Below, one piece after another: positions 22,760-32,301 of a DNA stretch of 64,000 nucleotides. Source of the stretch: Pyrrhosoma nymphula (lineage: Eukaryota > Arthropoda > Insecta > Odonata > Coenagrionidae); contig OY754338.1 in NCBI GenBank assembly GCA_963573305.1, positions 44,853,531 to 44,917,530 of the forward strand, given 5' to 3'. The notes beneath the pieces are model-generated. The model ran no database searches. It was not told the origin of the DNA and saw only the letters and a program-made list of their open reading frames with translations. Made by a program: the position numbers and the translations under genes. How positions within the stretch are numbered: position 1 is the stretch's first letter; each line of letters begins with the position of its first letter.

Positions 22760-23012
22760 CGAAAAAATATACCTTAAACTTTGGTAGGCTCATACCTCTT
22801 CACATCTCTGCCACATGTCTCTCTGTCTTCTTTCTTGTATTCCATCCCCTTCTAACTCTTCTCCTCCACTTTAGTCCTCGTCTTTTCCACCTCTTTACCC
22901 CACCTACACCACCAGTCTAGCCTTTTTCCACATAATCCCCGGTTAGCTCTCTTTTCAACCCCGGCACTTGCCTCTCGCGCGATTTTCGATCTTAAGCTGT
23001 TCGAATGGCTGA
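22760..23012. repeat. dispersed duplication, copy 1 (partner 26,453-26,712)
   Basis: Starts ATATACCTTAAACTTTGG and ends CGATCTTAAGCTGTTCGAATGGCT. Both ends and several internal blocks (CACATGTCTCTCTGTCTTCTTTC, CACCAGTCTAGCC, CTCTTTTCAACCCC, CCTCTCGCG) have counterparts in order at 26,453-26,712. Pyrimidine-rich, non-coding, class unknown. Confidence 0.75.
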
Positions 23013-24780
23013 GCTATACTTTTTTAAACATTTCTCCGCCTTTTCCAATAGTAAGTTAAATATAATTCGATGTCACCATAATATTGACATTGTATGATTC
23101 GGCCAACACGGATATGATTGCTTCGCCGATAATAGTCAACATTGAAAATGAAAAAAAATTTGTTTTACTATCGCTAAGTTCATTCCCACTTTCGAAAATC
23201 GTTTTCCCGAGGGGTAAAATGTATCATTATTCCAATTATATTCGTTAACAATTTTCTTTATTGTTAACAAATGACCTACACTCGAAATTTATTAGCAAAT
23301 ACTGGTCTTGTGTTCATGTGGTTATCTTCTGCCCCCCCTTGATCTATATCAAACGCTCTGTTGATGGAAATAACTACAGTTGCAAATCCTATCCTTTATA
23401 CAATATTTCTACTTTTGAGGATAACGTAACTCAGGTTTTAGTCGTGTAAATTTTTATTCCATCCTAAAGGAAAGTTATAAATCTCTGCTCTATCAGGAAA
23501 TAAATTATTTATTTTCCTTTTCCCTTCTGATTTATAACTTTTTCACAACAAATGTTTGTGCTAATTATTAGCTTCATCTCATCTAGAATGTACTGCAATC
23601 GTGCGTTATTTACAACACCCATTATATTTTGCTTCATAATCGTTGGACACGGTACGCCCAGCAATGGTTTTTCATGTGGCGGTGTTATTTCAGAGTTAAC
23701 TGTGTTTCATCTTTACATGAGATGTCATATGGCGGTGAAATTGGCTATGGGATAGGACGGAAGTGAAACATTTGTTAATTATTCTTTAGCACGAGCTGGT
23801 TTTCATCAATCCAAGGCTGTTACTTTCCAACCGAAGCTAATTGTTTTTGGATATCATAGCAGCAATGGAGAATTCAGAAGACACAAAGGCGGGGCTGCAT
23901 TACATTGTGCGAATGAATTGCAAAGTAGTTATCGAATAACCAGCGAAAATTGCATTATGCAACACGGAGATGAAGTAATGAGATTCGGAGTTTTTGGAAT
24001 GTCGGTAATAGTATCAACGGATCTTTCAGCACGTGCGTGATTTATTTGCAGAAATTGTATTCACACGTGCATACTTTTGTAATGGTATTCCCTGCGACGG
24101 TATCGTCAGTTATTATGCAACCTTTAGTTATGCTTTTTGATGCCATTCTATTTTCAAGCTCATTTTATTCTATGCTATTCTTCTCATTGTGTCTTTTATA
24201 AAAATCCCAATTTCCCTCAAACACTTCGGGAATTTCCATTGAAAACTTAGGAACCATTTCACACCATATGTTTTTGCTGATATTCAGGATTTATTTGAGC
24301 ATACTCGCCCCACGTTTCGTAGTTTATGGGAGAATTTCTTAGGCTTTGGAATATCCTTACATAGGGAATATACTTACTGTTTTACTGCAATCTAAAATAT
24401 CTATCTATCCAATTTAAAGGGAAAAATAACTCAAAATATGTGTGAAATATCAATATACCTCACAACATCCTTGAGTTAAACAAGGAATAGAAATTCATGC
24501 CAAATATCAATATTAATTGATGGATTGAATGGTTTTATATTTGTTGAAAAATAAAATTGAGTAGGATTTTTTATGATCCTAAATGCAATTTAAAGGGTGT
24601 AATCATTTATACCGTCGTTTGTACAGGCATACATTTTACGAAAGTATACTATTGAGTGTAGAATAATCACAATTAATGATAATGGTAATGAAAAGGAAAA
24701 CATATGCGGATAATAATAACACGATTGGCTGGTTGGTAACTTGAAGGAAATATTTTGTTGTCCATGCATCTGGCGTGACT
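23013..24780. other. non-coding DNA
   Basis: No supportable feature. Short frames here are hydrophobic by AT composition. Confidence 0.4.
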
Positions 24781-24972
24781 TAATTTATTTTTTATTTATT
24801 TATTAACATCCTGAAAACAGTATCAAGGGCCTTTTACACCAGGCATTGTAACTTAACAACATCGGACAAGCACAGCCAACCATGCCCCGGGAGGTGAAAA
24901 ATCCTCCCCAGGTGGGACTCGACCTTCGGGTTAGCAGGTGAGGACGTATCCCGCCGCCACCGAGGCCGGCAA
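24781..24972 (-). mobile_element. tRNA-derived SINE (CCTCGGTGGCGG family)
   Basis: Read on the minus strand it begins GCCGGCCTCGGTGGCGGCGG, with an A-box-like region, and carries a B box GGTCGAGTCCCACC (plus strand 24,911-24,924). A GC-rich body with GGTTGGCTGTGCTTGTCCGA follows, then a tail ending in the AT-rich (TTTA)n-like stretch at 24,781-24,805. Fragments of the same family occur at 26,157, 32,686 and 62,295. Confidence 0.8.
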
Positions 24973-25034
24973 AGAGCATATGCTCTTTGAATCGTATCAC
25001 CACTTGAAATAAAATTAAAGATCATTATATGAAG

Positions 25035-25560
25035 GAAATTTATATATTAGAAGGAATGAAACAATGTCCAATGGGTTAAAAAATTGAAAGACAGGTATGC
25101 CAGGATAAGCATAAAAACTGGCTAAATGCTGTGGTTATGGGATATCTGAGAAGTGTTTGAGGTAAAGGTACATGGTATATCATTTAAAGTGCATGGGCAA
25201 TCAAATAATGTGGGTTGGATGATAGGAGCGTTTCGTTGGTTTGACCTTGCCAAAAAAATGAACGAGAACCGAGTATCGAAACACATATCTATGATAGAAA
25301 GGTGTATGTTGTGAAAGGATGGAGTTGACCCATACATTCATGGGTGAATGTGGCGGATGACAGTCGAGGAGGAACATCAAGAGTATTAAGAACAGGAGTG
25401 CGGGAATAAAGCAGTGAATGAGGGTTACTGAAATAGAAAAGGTATGCAATGATAGGGCAGTATGGAGGAAATTATAAAAGCAGAGTCAGATTCACAGGCT
25501 TCATCGAGAATCACATTTTTTGGCTATGCCCACCCCGAAATATCACATGCATGTGTAACA
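25035..25560 (+). pseudogene. RTE-like LINE 3' relic
   Basis: Successive plus-strand fragments read DKHKNWLNAVVMGYLRSV, FRWFDLAKKMNENRVSKHI and, near 25,437, KVCNDRAVWRKL before a stop. They follow the order of the C-terminal part of an RTE-like LINE polyprotein ('RLNAVEM', 'LRWFGHVERMNE', 'C.DR..WR'). Frameshifts separate them. The 3' UTR contains GGCTATGCCCACCCCGAAA, which recurs in altered form at 58,855 and 26,340. A SINE of opposite orientation lies immediately upstream. Confidence 0.7.
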
Positions 25561-25708
25561 GAGCTTAGAGAATATAATTTTGCTTCATTGAAAAAACATA
25601 ATATCTTATTTTTTTGAAAGGTCTATCATATGCAGTGAGATTCTTAGCATTCTTAGCCCTAGACTACGTCAAACATTTGAAGAAAGAATGAAATAAGTAG
25701 AGACGTCT

Positions 25709-26001
25709 ATCTAAGGCAGTGATTCTCAACCGGTGTGCCGCAAGCCTCTGCCAAGTGTGCCGCAACGCTCATAAAATAATCAAAAAAGATCAATAATAAT
25801 AATAAAATAAATTATTTAACTAATAATTTTAAATTTTGTTATTTTTGTTTAAAAACGATAAGTTTTGTTATCTGTTTTTGTTTATGCTATATTTTTTATA
25901 AGTCTATTACCTTTTTCTTTGTTCACTGATGTGACGTCTGCATTTCCAAACACCTTAAGTGTGCCTTGGTGTCAAAAAGATTGAGAACCACTAATCTAAG
26001 G
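25709..26001. mobile_element. hAT-type MITE with perfect 8-bp target duplication
   Basis: The element proper is 25,717-25,993 (277 bp). Its termini are CAGTGATTCTCAACCGGTGT and, inverted, TAGTGGTTCTCAATC. Exact 8-bp direct repeats ATCTAAGG flank it at 25,709-25,716 and 25,994-26,001. The 8-bp duplication and CAGTG-TTCTCAA termini are those of hAT transposons. There is no transposase, so it is non-autonomous. The AT-rich interior shows no coding potential. Confidence 0.93.
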
Positions 26002-26156
26002 AGTAAAGAAGCGTCGAACAACGAATACAAACATTTGAAAGCGAGGAATATACGCGGTCCATGGACAGCGAGGTAACATAAATATTATGCAACAAAACAT
26101 ATATTTAAATAAAATCCAATCCTCGTTAATAATTACACAGGTAATGCGTGATTATT

Positions 26157-26219
26157 GCCGGCCTCGGTGGCGGCGGGGTAATGTCCTATCCCGCTAACTC
26201 AAAGATCGACACCCAAGGT
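26157..26219 (+). mobile_element. tRNA-SINE head fragment
   Basis: Begins GCCGGCCTCGGTGGCGGCGG, identical to the head of the SINE at 24,781-24,972 in the opposite orientation. It loses identity around the degenerate B-box region (AAGATCGACACCC) and runs straight into a LINE 3'-end fragment. Confidence 0.7.
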
Positions 26220-26370
26220 ACGCAATGATTGCCGTGCCGTATGGATATGCTGTATGCCGTGCCGCGAGTACCGTATGGATAAAATACTTTAAATCAGTGT
26301 CAGCTTCACAGGGCTTTCATTGAGAATTTAACTTTCTTGAGTGTGTCTACTCCGAAAGATAACGGTATAA
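26216..26370 (+). mobile_element. LINE 3'-end fragment fused to SINE head
   Basis: AAGGTACGCAATGATTGCCG...CGTATGG and CAGTGTCAGCTTCACAGGGC...CATTGAGAATTT correspond in order to 25,437-25,560 (AAGGTATGCAATGATAGGGC, CAGATTCACAGGCTTCATCG). It contains a small internal duplication of TGCCGTGCCG. The junction with the SINE head is abrupt at about 26,216. Confidence 0.65.
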
Positions 26371-26452
26371 TGGGTACCTGTGTATACCTGTATGTAATGA
26401 AATATTGCTAGGAAATAGCGAAAAATGTGTTTGAATACAGATCCTTATTTCG

Positions 26453-26712
26453 AACAAATATACCTTAAACTTTGGGAGGACCGTATCTTCCCTCATCCCT
26501 GTCACATGCGTCACTGTCTTCTTTCTCAACACTTTTCCTCCTTTCCATCTTATGGCCTTAGTCCCCGTATCCTCCGCGTCCTTCCCTCCCGGCTCACACA
26601 ACCAGTCTCGCCTCCTTTACCCCGTAAAACCCCGGTGCGCGATCTTTTCAACCCCCAGCCCGTCGCCTCTCGCGAGAGCGTGAATGTCGATCTTGAGCTG
26701 TCCGAATGGCTT
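26453..26712. repeat. dispersed duplication, copy 2 (partner 22,760-23,012)
   Basis: Same orientation as copy 1, 3.69 kb downstream. Starts ATATACCTTAAACTTTGGGA and ends CGATCTTGAGCTGTCCGAATGGCT. This copy is more GC-rich, with CpG dinucleotides where copy 1 often has TG or CA. That is what methylation-driven CpG decay in copy 1 would give, although a different source copy is equally possible. Confidence 0.75.
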
Positions 26713-26860
26713 TTTCCCTTCTCTCCAGGCGGCGCCACCTCCCTCCTCGTGCCACCTCCGCGCGGCGGGCGGGCGCCTCCACACGGCCGGGAAGAAAAAA
26801 ATATATAATCGAGCCCGGCGTCAGACTACTCCTCCTGTTCCATCTCCTCTTCGCTTCATC
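26560..26860. other. GC-rich, CpG-rich patch
   Basis: GGCGGCGCCACC..., CGCGCGGCGGGCGGGCG and neighbouring sequence make this one of the most GC-rich spots in the window. Overlapping open frames on both strands are compositional (Arg/Pro/Ser-rich) and unlike any family. It may be a regulatory island; no core promoter was identified. Confidence 0.35.
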
Positions 26861-27185
26861 CATAATGCACGCGCTACATTCCCTGTCCTTCCATCCTTTC
26901 CCTCCCTCCCACCCTCTCTTCTTTTCAACATTCTTTCCTCTCTCCCTCCATCTCAACACGCTCACTCGGCTTTTTTCCATGCTCACCGCTAGCTCTCTTA
27001 CGGAGGTTTAAAACTCACCGTCCGCGATATTTTTTCTTGATCCTTCAAGTAGTAGCAATGACCATAGGAGAAATGACGTTTGGGGGAGAATAACGCTAGC
27101 GATAGATGAGTTCTTTTTTTAATTTACCTCTAAATTGGCGTTAAAGATGCTTCATCTTTTGCCTTCCGAAATATATATATATATG

Positions 27186-27300
27186 TCGAATAAGGCGTCA
27201 CAGACGTGACAAGTTAAAACGTAGTGGCACAAACCAAAGAAACTCACACGAACGGTTTTTGAATTTTCGACGACGCAGTCGCCTTATTCTGAAATGGAGA
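27186..27300. repeat. dispersed repeat matching 21,199-21,310
   Basis: GAATAAGGCGTCACAGACGTG, AACTCACACGAACGGTTTTTG and GTCGCCTTATTC parallel the 143-bp element at 21,193. On the minus strand the core reads TTTCAGAATAAGGCGAC-TGC-GTCGTCGAAAATT. A stem GGCGAC/GUCGUC lies before GAAA and the self-complementary AATT lies after GAA, a degraded hammerhead-like arrangement. A TA microsatellite lies on its left. Confidence 0.65.
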
Positions 27301-27425
27301 TGTATATTTTTTTCAATCATACGCCATTCCCATTCGGTGTAGCAAAGTTTATGAAGTAAATCAATATCAATAAAACTGCAGTAGTTGTACTGTCCACTTA
27401 TATTTAATGTAAATTATTACACTAT

Positions 27426-27458
27426 ACGTGTTTCGACGCATAGGGCGTCATCATCAGG
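27426..27458 (-). ncRNA. hammerhead-ribozyme-like motif
   Basis: Minus strand: CTGATGA, T, GACGC, loop CCTAT, GCGTC, GAAAC, ACGT. Stem II is perfect and all core residues CUGAnGA/GAAA are present. Stem III would be the palindromic ACAC/GUGU, as in short-stem-III hammerheads that are thought to work as dimers. Stem I is weak in this copy. Cleavage activity is untested. Confidence 0.6.
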
Positions 27459-27471
27459 ATTACCTATCATA

Positions 27472-27510
27472 CCTGATGACGACGCCCTATGCGACGAAAC
27501 ACGTGTAGTG
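27472..27510 (+). ncRNA. hammerhead-ribozyme-like motif, second arm
   Basis: Plus strand: CTGATGA, C, GACGC, loop CCTAT, GCGAC, GAAAC. One stem II pair is broken compared with the other arm, but a better stem I exists (AUAC before the core, GUGU after the GUA triplet). Confidence 0.5.
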
Positions 27511-27557
27511 TAAACTTTTACATTAAATATAAGTGGACAGCACAACTACTGCAGTTT

Positions 27558-30074
27558 AATTTAATTACTGAAATTCTGTTCCTCCACATAACGCCAGATA
27601 CAGCCGAAAGTTAATGAACTTATACGGCTGCTAGGCCTTAGTAACTGTATTTCTTTTAATATTTTTTTTCATTAATATATTTCCTTTTCCTTGCATAACT
27701 GTTTCGCTTCCAATAATCATGGATTTCTTAATGCCCGTCCCCTTTATATAGACTCTTAATATTCTTATTCATTAGAGTCCCTCTAACCCTTTGCTTCATA
27801 CACGCTCTCCTTTTTTTAAACTCCTTCCTCCTTTTAACAATCTTATCCACTAAAGTTAACCATGTTTTTTGGTCTTTCTCTCCATCTAAACCCATTCACG
27901 CCACTATCGTACTTATATTTCGTTGTTCGTCTCTCCTACATTTTCTCAACATGGCAAAACCATCGATGCATACTTATGCGTCCATTACTGAAACAGTGGA
28001 GCATGAAACCCACGTTCTTTCATGACCCACTCATTCCTCACCCTATTCCTCCTACGTATACCGCGAACAGGTACCACCATACCAACTGCATATGCTCTAT
28101 ACTTTTGTTCATACAGGCATACCCAGGTTTCATAAATAAATAATTATTGATAAGATGGATGGAGTGGTAATCTTGTGTCATTGAGAGCACATTTTAATAA
28201 TTATTTATGTTAGTCGAAAATAATTTCTTCAACACCATTTAGTTCAATTCACCGTGTATGCGTTCGAACTCATCATATAGGTAGTACTGAGATAATACTA
28301 GGTAGTATGGATACTACTTAGTTAAAATGATACAAAAATGATATTTTTATGTTTTTTCCTTATTTAAACCGTATAGGATTCGAGTTTTTGTCGCGGTATA
28401 CGAAATTTAGACGATATATCATTGATGTTTTCAACACTGGACTGGACGTTATGCCTTTAATTATATTTGTTAGATACATTTATAATGATAACGAATATAT
28501 TTTGTCGCATTCAGAAGGAAATATGTACATGTGCAATTGAATTATTACGAAATATATGTCATGTGCCTCAAGGCTATGTATTAAAATAGCATTGAATTCC
28601 TAAATTATTTCAATTGGAAGGTTAGAGATTTTTTTTCATTTTTACCTATAGGTATCACCAATGATAACTCGTATGCCAATTTTATCCTAATCTGTACTTA
28701 AATAAAAAGCGCTCCTACCATCTTAATATTATATTTGCCCTTCAGTCATCATACACCCTTCCTTTTAGTTTTTTATTCTCTCTTTAAACTCGCTTTCTCC
28801 CCTTCGACTTCTTTTCAGTACTTGTCGCGTACCCCTTGTCGTCGACAAGCTTCATTTGATTTAGTTTGCCAATTGTCTGTCAATTTGTAATGCTCTAATT
28901 TTTTCCAAGTACTTCACGATGGTAGCCAATTTTAATTTTCGGAAGTATAATATGGTCTCAGTAAATAAGCTTTCTAAACGGAACCTAGATGATAGACATG
29001 TTACGGGATTAAGTTCGCTTGTTCCGAAAGAATGTAAATTCTTCTTAGAATGCTGGATCTACAGTAGAGAGCGTCAGCAAGTATTATTCAGCTCATCATT
29101 TTGAACTTCTTCACGCTTTGAACTTAGATATCTTGAATGGAAATATAAAAGTTGAGCGAAGGCTATTCTTTAGTAAAGTATTGAAAATGAATTGTTAAAT
29201 AATGTATTTTTTTAATCCGATCTATATTGCTTTCTACCAAAACCCATCTATTCATTTCGCTCCGATTCTTTAAATCGTGCTTATCGAGCGAAGGAAAAAA
29301 ATATTTACCTTCAATACCGTAGAATTACTCTTATAGGCTCTATATTACTGGTATGGTGATTGAATAAATAGGCTAATCGTTGGTTAAATATTTTTGGAAT
29401 GATAAACAAAGCTGATACTTAAATGTATTGATAACTATATAATCTTTAATTTTAAACATATATGGTTCAAAAAACCCAAACGCGAAGGTTATATCTATTG
29501 ATAAAATGTGATCAGACATCATGAAAGAGGCATCGGTGTTAAATCGTGAGCCATGACCATGCTACGGTCAAATTTTCAGCAATTATAGATAAAGAATATA
29601 TGCAAATGAAATTCAAGAAATCCTGAAAGATCTGTAAGTAAAATCTGTTTTTTTTGCTTAAGTTTGCTCCCGAAATGCTAACAAGTACATTATTACCATA
29701 CACAAAATGTTTGAAAAAATATCATTATTTTAGCACTGCCATTTCTGCTACATTTCCAGTCCTAGTTTTATGCAGAGGAGTAAATTAAAACTCGTATATT
29801 GTTCACTATATGTCAGGAAGGAGGATTCTGTATTCTCTTGAACTTATTGCAATATTTTTAAGGGATTCAATTATCAGTATTTTTCAAAGTTTTGAAAAAT
29901 ACGTTTCTCAGACAAATTGTTATGAGTAATTTATAAAATTGGGGTTGAAAATTGAAGGTAAGACTGAAGTGATTGGAAATGTTTTCAGAATGAATAAAAC
30001 TTAATGAACAAATAACACAGTTGAGTAACCACGCCCTCATTTTATGCATTCGACTTCATCAATGACGATTTAAA
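27558..30074. other. non-coding DNA
   Basis: AT-rich with C/T-rich stretches near 27,720-28,070 and 28,740-28,830. Frames such as 28,919-29,104 and 27,862-28,143 show no recognisable domain or plausible splice context. Confidence 0.4.
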
Positions 30075-30367
30075 GCTGTGGTTTTCAATCAGTGGGGAAT
30101 TCCCCCCTCCCTGGAGGAAATTCAATTTTTTTTGCTGAGGGGATTGGGACTACTTTTTCGCCAACTGTGATTTTCTGTAGATAGTGTAATAATCTGTAAA
30201 ATTGTTGTTAGTTTTAACTTATTCTGTGGCGTTCAATATAGTTTATTAAATACGGCAAAAAATGAATTCCCTGCCATTCGCGTAGTTTGCATTTGTGGAA
30301 TCATATTATTATTTTATATTCATTCTGAACGTTGAATGGTATTCTGAAAAAGGTTAAGAGCCACTAG
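30075..30367. mobile_element. degraded hAT-like MITE
   Basis: The left end CTGTGGTTTTCAATCAGTGG and right end (inverted) CTAGTGGCTCTTAACC are imperfect inverted repeats of the CAGTGGTTCTCAACC type. The length is close to that of the intact MITE at 25,717, and internal TTATTCTGTGGCGTTC is shared with the relic at 821. Flanking octamers ATTTAAAG and TTTAGTAG are too different to call a target duplication. Confidence 0.65.
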
Positions 30368-30489
30368 TTTAGTAGTAAAAGCTTCAGATCGGCTCGGTTA
30401 ATTATAAGATGTAAAACAACAACAACAACCTTGGCCTCATTAAATGACACATATAGCTTCATGACCGTGGAATGGGTGTAAGAAGAGAG

Positions 30490-30850
30490 CTTTAACTTGG
30501 CCGGAAATGTAGATGAAAATCTTCGTATCTCTCTCCCTGCACTCACGTCTCTTCTCTACGCTCCCAGTCTTTTTTTTTGCGTTGGCCCTGCAGCTATCCA
30601 GCAGATCGTAGGTGGTGCGGCGATTGCTCTTCCCCTTGGGCGTTTAAACCGTTCCGTGCTGCCGGGAAGAAAAATGAACTCTGCTCCCGGGCCGATTTGA
30701 CGCCGGGCCCACGGCAAAACCTCCATCGTGCCGGGCTGTAAAGGCCGAACGTATCTAGGTTAGTTTCGCTAACGGTGGGGAAATCGTGGCTTTAAGGAGC
30801 TAAATTGTGGCCGCGGAGGCTTTAATACGCCGAGACGCTGCGTGGACATG
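30490..30850. other. GC-rich patch, function unknown
   Basis: CpG-containing, clearly GC-richer than its surroundings (CTGCCGGGAAG, GCCGGGCCCACGGC, GTGGCCGCGGAGGC). It shares the word GCCGGGAAGAAAAA with the GC-rich patch at 26.8 kb. No protein family is visible. It could be a CpG island or regulatory element. Confidence 0.35.
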
Positions 30851-30894
30851 TAAAAAATGAACATTATTTTATAATCTTAATGGTGCTTTAAAAA

Positions 30895-30911
30895 AGTAAG
30901 TAAGTAAGTAG
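30895..30911. repeat. (AAGT)n microsatellite
   Basis: About four tandem AAGT units. Confidence 0.8.
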
Positions 30912-31127
30912 TAAAAAGTGCTTAGTTGGTAAATGGCAATTATAATAAATATCCAAAGCCTAATATAACCAGACGAAAGATTAAACTTGTCGAGATTAAA
31001 GGAATGAATACAAACTCACAAGCAATAAACGGTGATTATATTTAATACCATTCTATCAGAAGAGGATTCTACTAACATCTAGTCACAAAAGTTTAGAAGC
31101 AAGGTTGCATTTTATTGAATCAAATTT

Positions 31128-31450
31128 TTGGATCATGTTTTATATGGTACTGACGCCTCAACAATAACAGGATCAGAGTAGAAGAGATTGATTTGAAGTT
31201 AAGGAAATGAATTGGACGGAGAATAACTGACGATGAAGCCCTACGATGAGATGGAGTGAACATAATAATAGCATAAACCTTGAGAATACGAAGAGGAGAA
31301 ATATTTGGACACATTTTGTGGCATAAGAGTCAACTGAAAAGAAATGGAAGAAGAAATGAATGGTAAAACTGACTGAGGATGACCAATAATGGAAGATATG
31401 GAAGTCAATGGGAATAATTATATAGGAATTTAGAGATTGAAGGGGAGAAG
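31128..31450 (+). pseudogene. non-LTR retrotransposon C-terminal relic
   Basis: Degenerate plus-strand reading includes RVEEIDLKLRK, IGRRITDDEAL, LRIRRGEIFGHILWHKSQLK and DRGXPIMEDMEVNGNNYIG (X is a stop). The order 'E...W.R...IT.DE.L...I..R....GHILRH..L' is that of RTE-like LINE C-termini. Stops are frequent. Same subfamily type as 3,525-3,752. Directly followed by a Penelope-like relic. Confidence 0.6.
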
Positions 31451-31519
31451 AATGAGGTTGTCTCTCTCTCCTTCTGAGGATCTCCCCTTCATCCCAAAGG
31501 TTTATAACTAAATCTCGAA

Positions 31520-32060
31520 GATTCTAGCTAGGCACGAGATCAAGGCGACCCACAAACCAACGGCGAAACTTAAAAACATCCTGGGAACCGTCAAGGACAA
31601 CCTACAGCTCAAACCACGAGGAGTCTACAGCATCTCTTGTGAATGTGGAAATATATGCATTGGTGACACCGGGAATGCCGTAGAAACACGCCTAAAGGAA
31701 CATGAAAGGTGCATCAGGCTTTCCATCCCGAGAAGTCTGCAGTGGCCGTACACAGCCTGGATTGCACAGAATTGACTTTGCCAACACTAGAGTTCTAAAC
31801 AAAGCATAAGATTACTGGGACCATGTGGTGAAAGAAACTGGGGAGATCCGGCTGGAAAATAAAAACTTCAACAGGGACAAAGGTTTCTAACATTGCAATG
31901 CTTGGAAACCAGCTATGAGTATGCTCAACTCAAATAACCATTGCACATATCTAGCGAAAATCATTCACCTTGAAGACGATGGCAGATTACGCATTCGAAA
32001 CTTCGGTGCATCGCAACAATATAACCCGGTTGGAAACCCGAGAGCTCTTCATATTAAGCA
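31520..32060 (+). pseudogene. Penelope-like element: GIY-YIG endonuclease relic
   Basis: The plus-strand frame from about 31,527 reads RHEIKATHKPTAKLKNIL, then GVYSISCECGNICIGDTGNA, then VETRLKEHERCIRL. After frame changes come PEKSAVAVHSLD, IDFANTRVLNKA, DYWDHVVKETGEIRLENKNF and NRDKGF with WKPA. This is the C-terminal part of a Penelope-like retroelement protein: linker, GIY-YIG nuclease (here GVY...CIG) with its conserved Arg and the H-x-x-x-x-R region, then the tail. The nuclease nicks target DNA to prime reverse transcription. The RT domain is absent. Several stops and indels show it is dead. A damaged hammerhead-like motif follows at 31,969-32,003, as expected in PLE terminal regions. 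Confidence 0.88.
31969..32003 (+). ncRNA. degraded hammerhead-like motif of the PLE relic
   Basis: CTTGAAGACGATG ... CATTCGAAAC resembles CTGAAGA, stem II, GAAAC with an inserted T in the first core strand and a bulge in stem II. The following bases (TTCGGT) no longer give a valid cleavage triplet. Its position just downstream of the GIY-YIG relic fits published PLE architecture. Confidence 0.45.
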
Positions 32061-32117
32061 ATGGCGGTAAATAATAAATTCGACAGTGTCGGGCGATATC
32101 TGGTGGAACAGAATTTT

Positions 32118-32301
32118 AAATAAAAACTACAGTAATTGTACTGTCCACTTGAATTTATTGTGAAATACACAACACGTGTTTCAACGCTCCTTAGGGCGTC
32201 ATCATCAGGTCTGCCTAAGGAGCCCTAAGGAGCGTTGAAACACGTGTTGTGTATTTCACAATAAATTCAAGTGGACAGTACAATTACTGTAGTTTTTATT
32301 T
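32118..32301. repeat. 184-bp palindrome with hammerhead-like core, same family as 27,373
   Basis: AAATAAAAACTACAGTAATTG at the left end is the exact reverse complement of the right end (32,278-32,301 inverted). Arms of about 85 bp are nearly perfect. Minus strand 32,172-32,209 reads CTGATGA, T, GACGC, loop, GCGTT, GAAAC, with one G-U pair in stem II. The palindromic ACACGTGT stem III and a GUU triplet follow. The right arm has lost the CTGATGA strand. It starts about 60 bp after the Penelope relic. Confidence 0.85.

Larger units (their letters stand above)
27373..27557. repeat. 185-bp palindrome with hammerhead-like cores in both arms
   Basis: AAACTGCAGTAGTTGTACTG (27,373) recurs inverted, with one change, at the right end (to 27,557). 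Arms of about 85 bp meet at a short AT-rich loop near 27,465. The left arm encodes, on the minus strand (27,426-27,458), CTGATGA then a perfect stem GACGC/GCGTC and GAAAC. The right arm encodes a version with two changes on the plus strand (27,472-27,505). The sequence ACACGTGT after GAA is self-complementary and leaves a GUA triplet. A 4-bp stem I (AUAC/GUGU, with one wobble) can be drawn for the right copy. Confidence 0.85.

Noticed and set aside
24781..24972. tRNA gene
   Set aside because: B-box-like sequence is present, but no cloverleaf with a paired acceptor stem and anticodon arm closes. The sequence continues as a SINE body, and similar copies recur at other positions.
26425..27011. 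Overlapping ORFs of 100-127 codons as coding exons
   Set aside because: Both strands are open, peptides are Pro/Ser/Arg-rich and compositional, and part of the region is a non-coding dispersed duplication.
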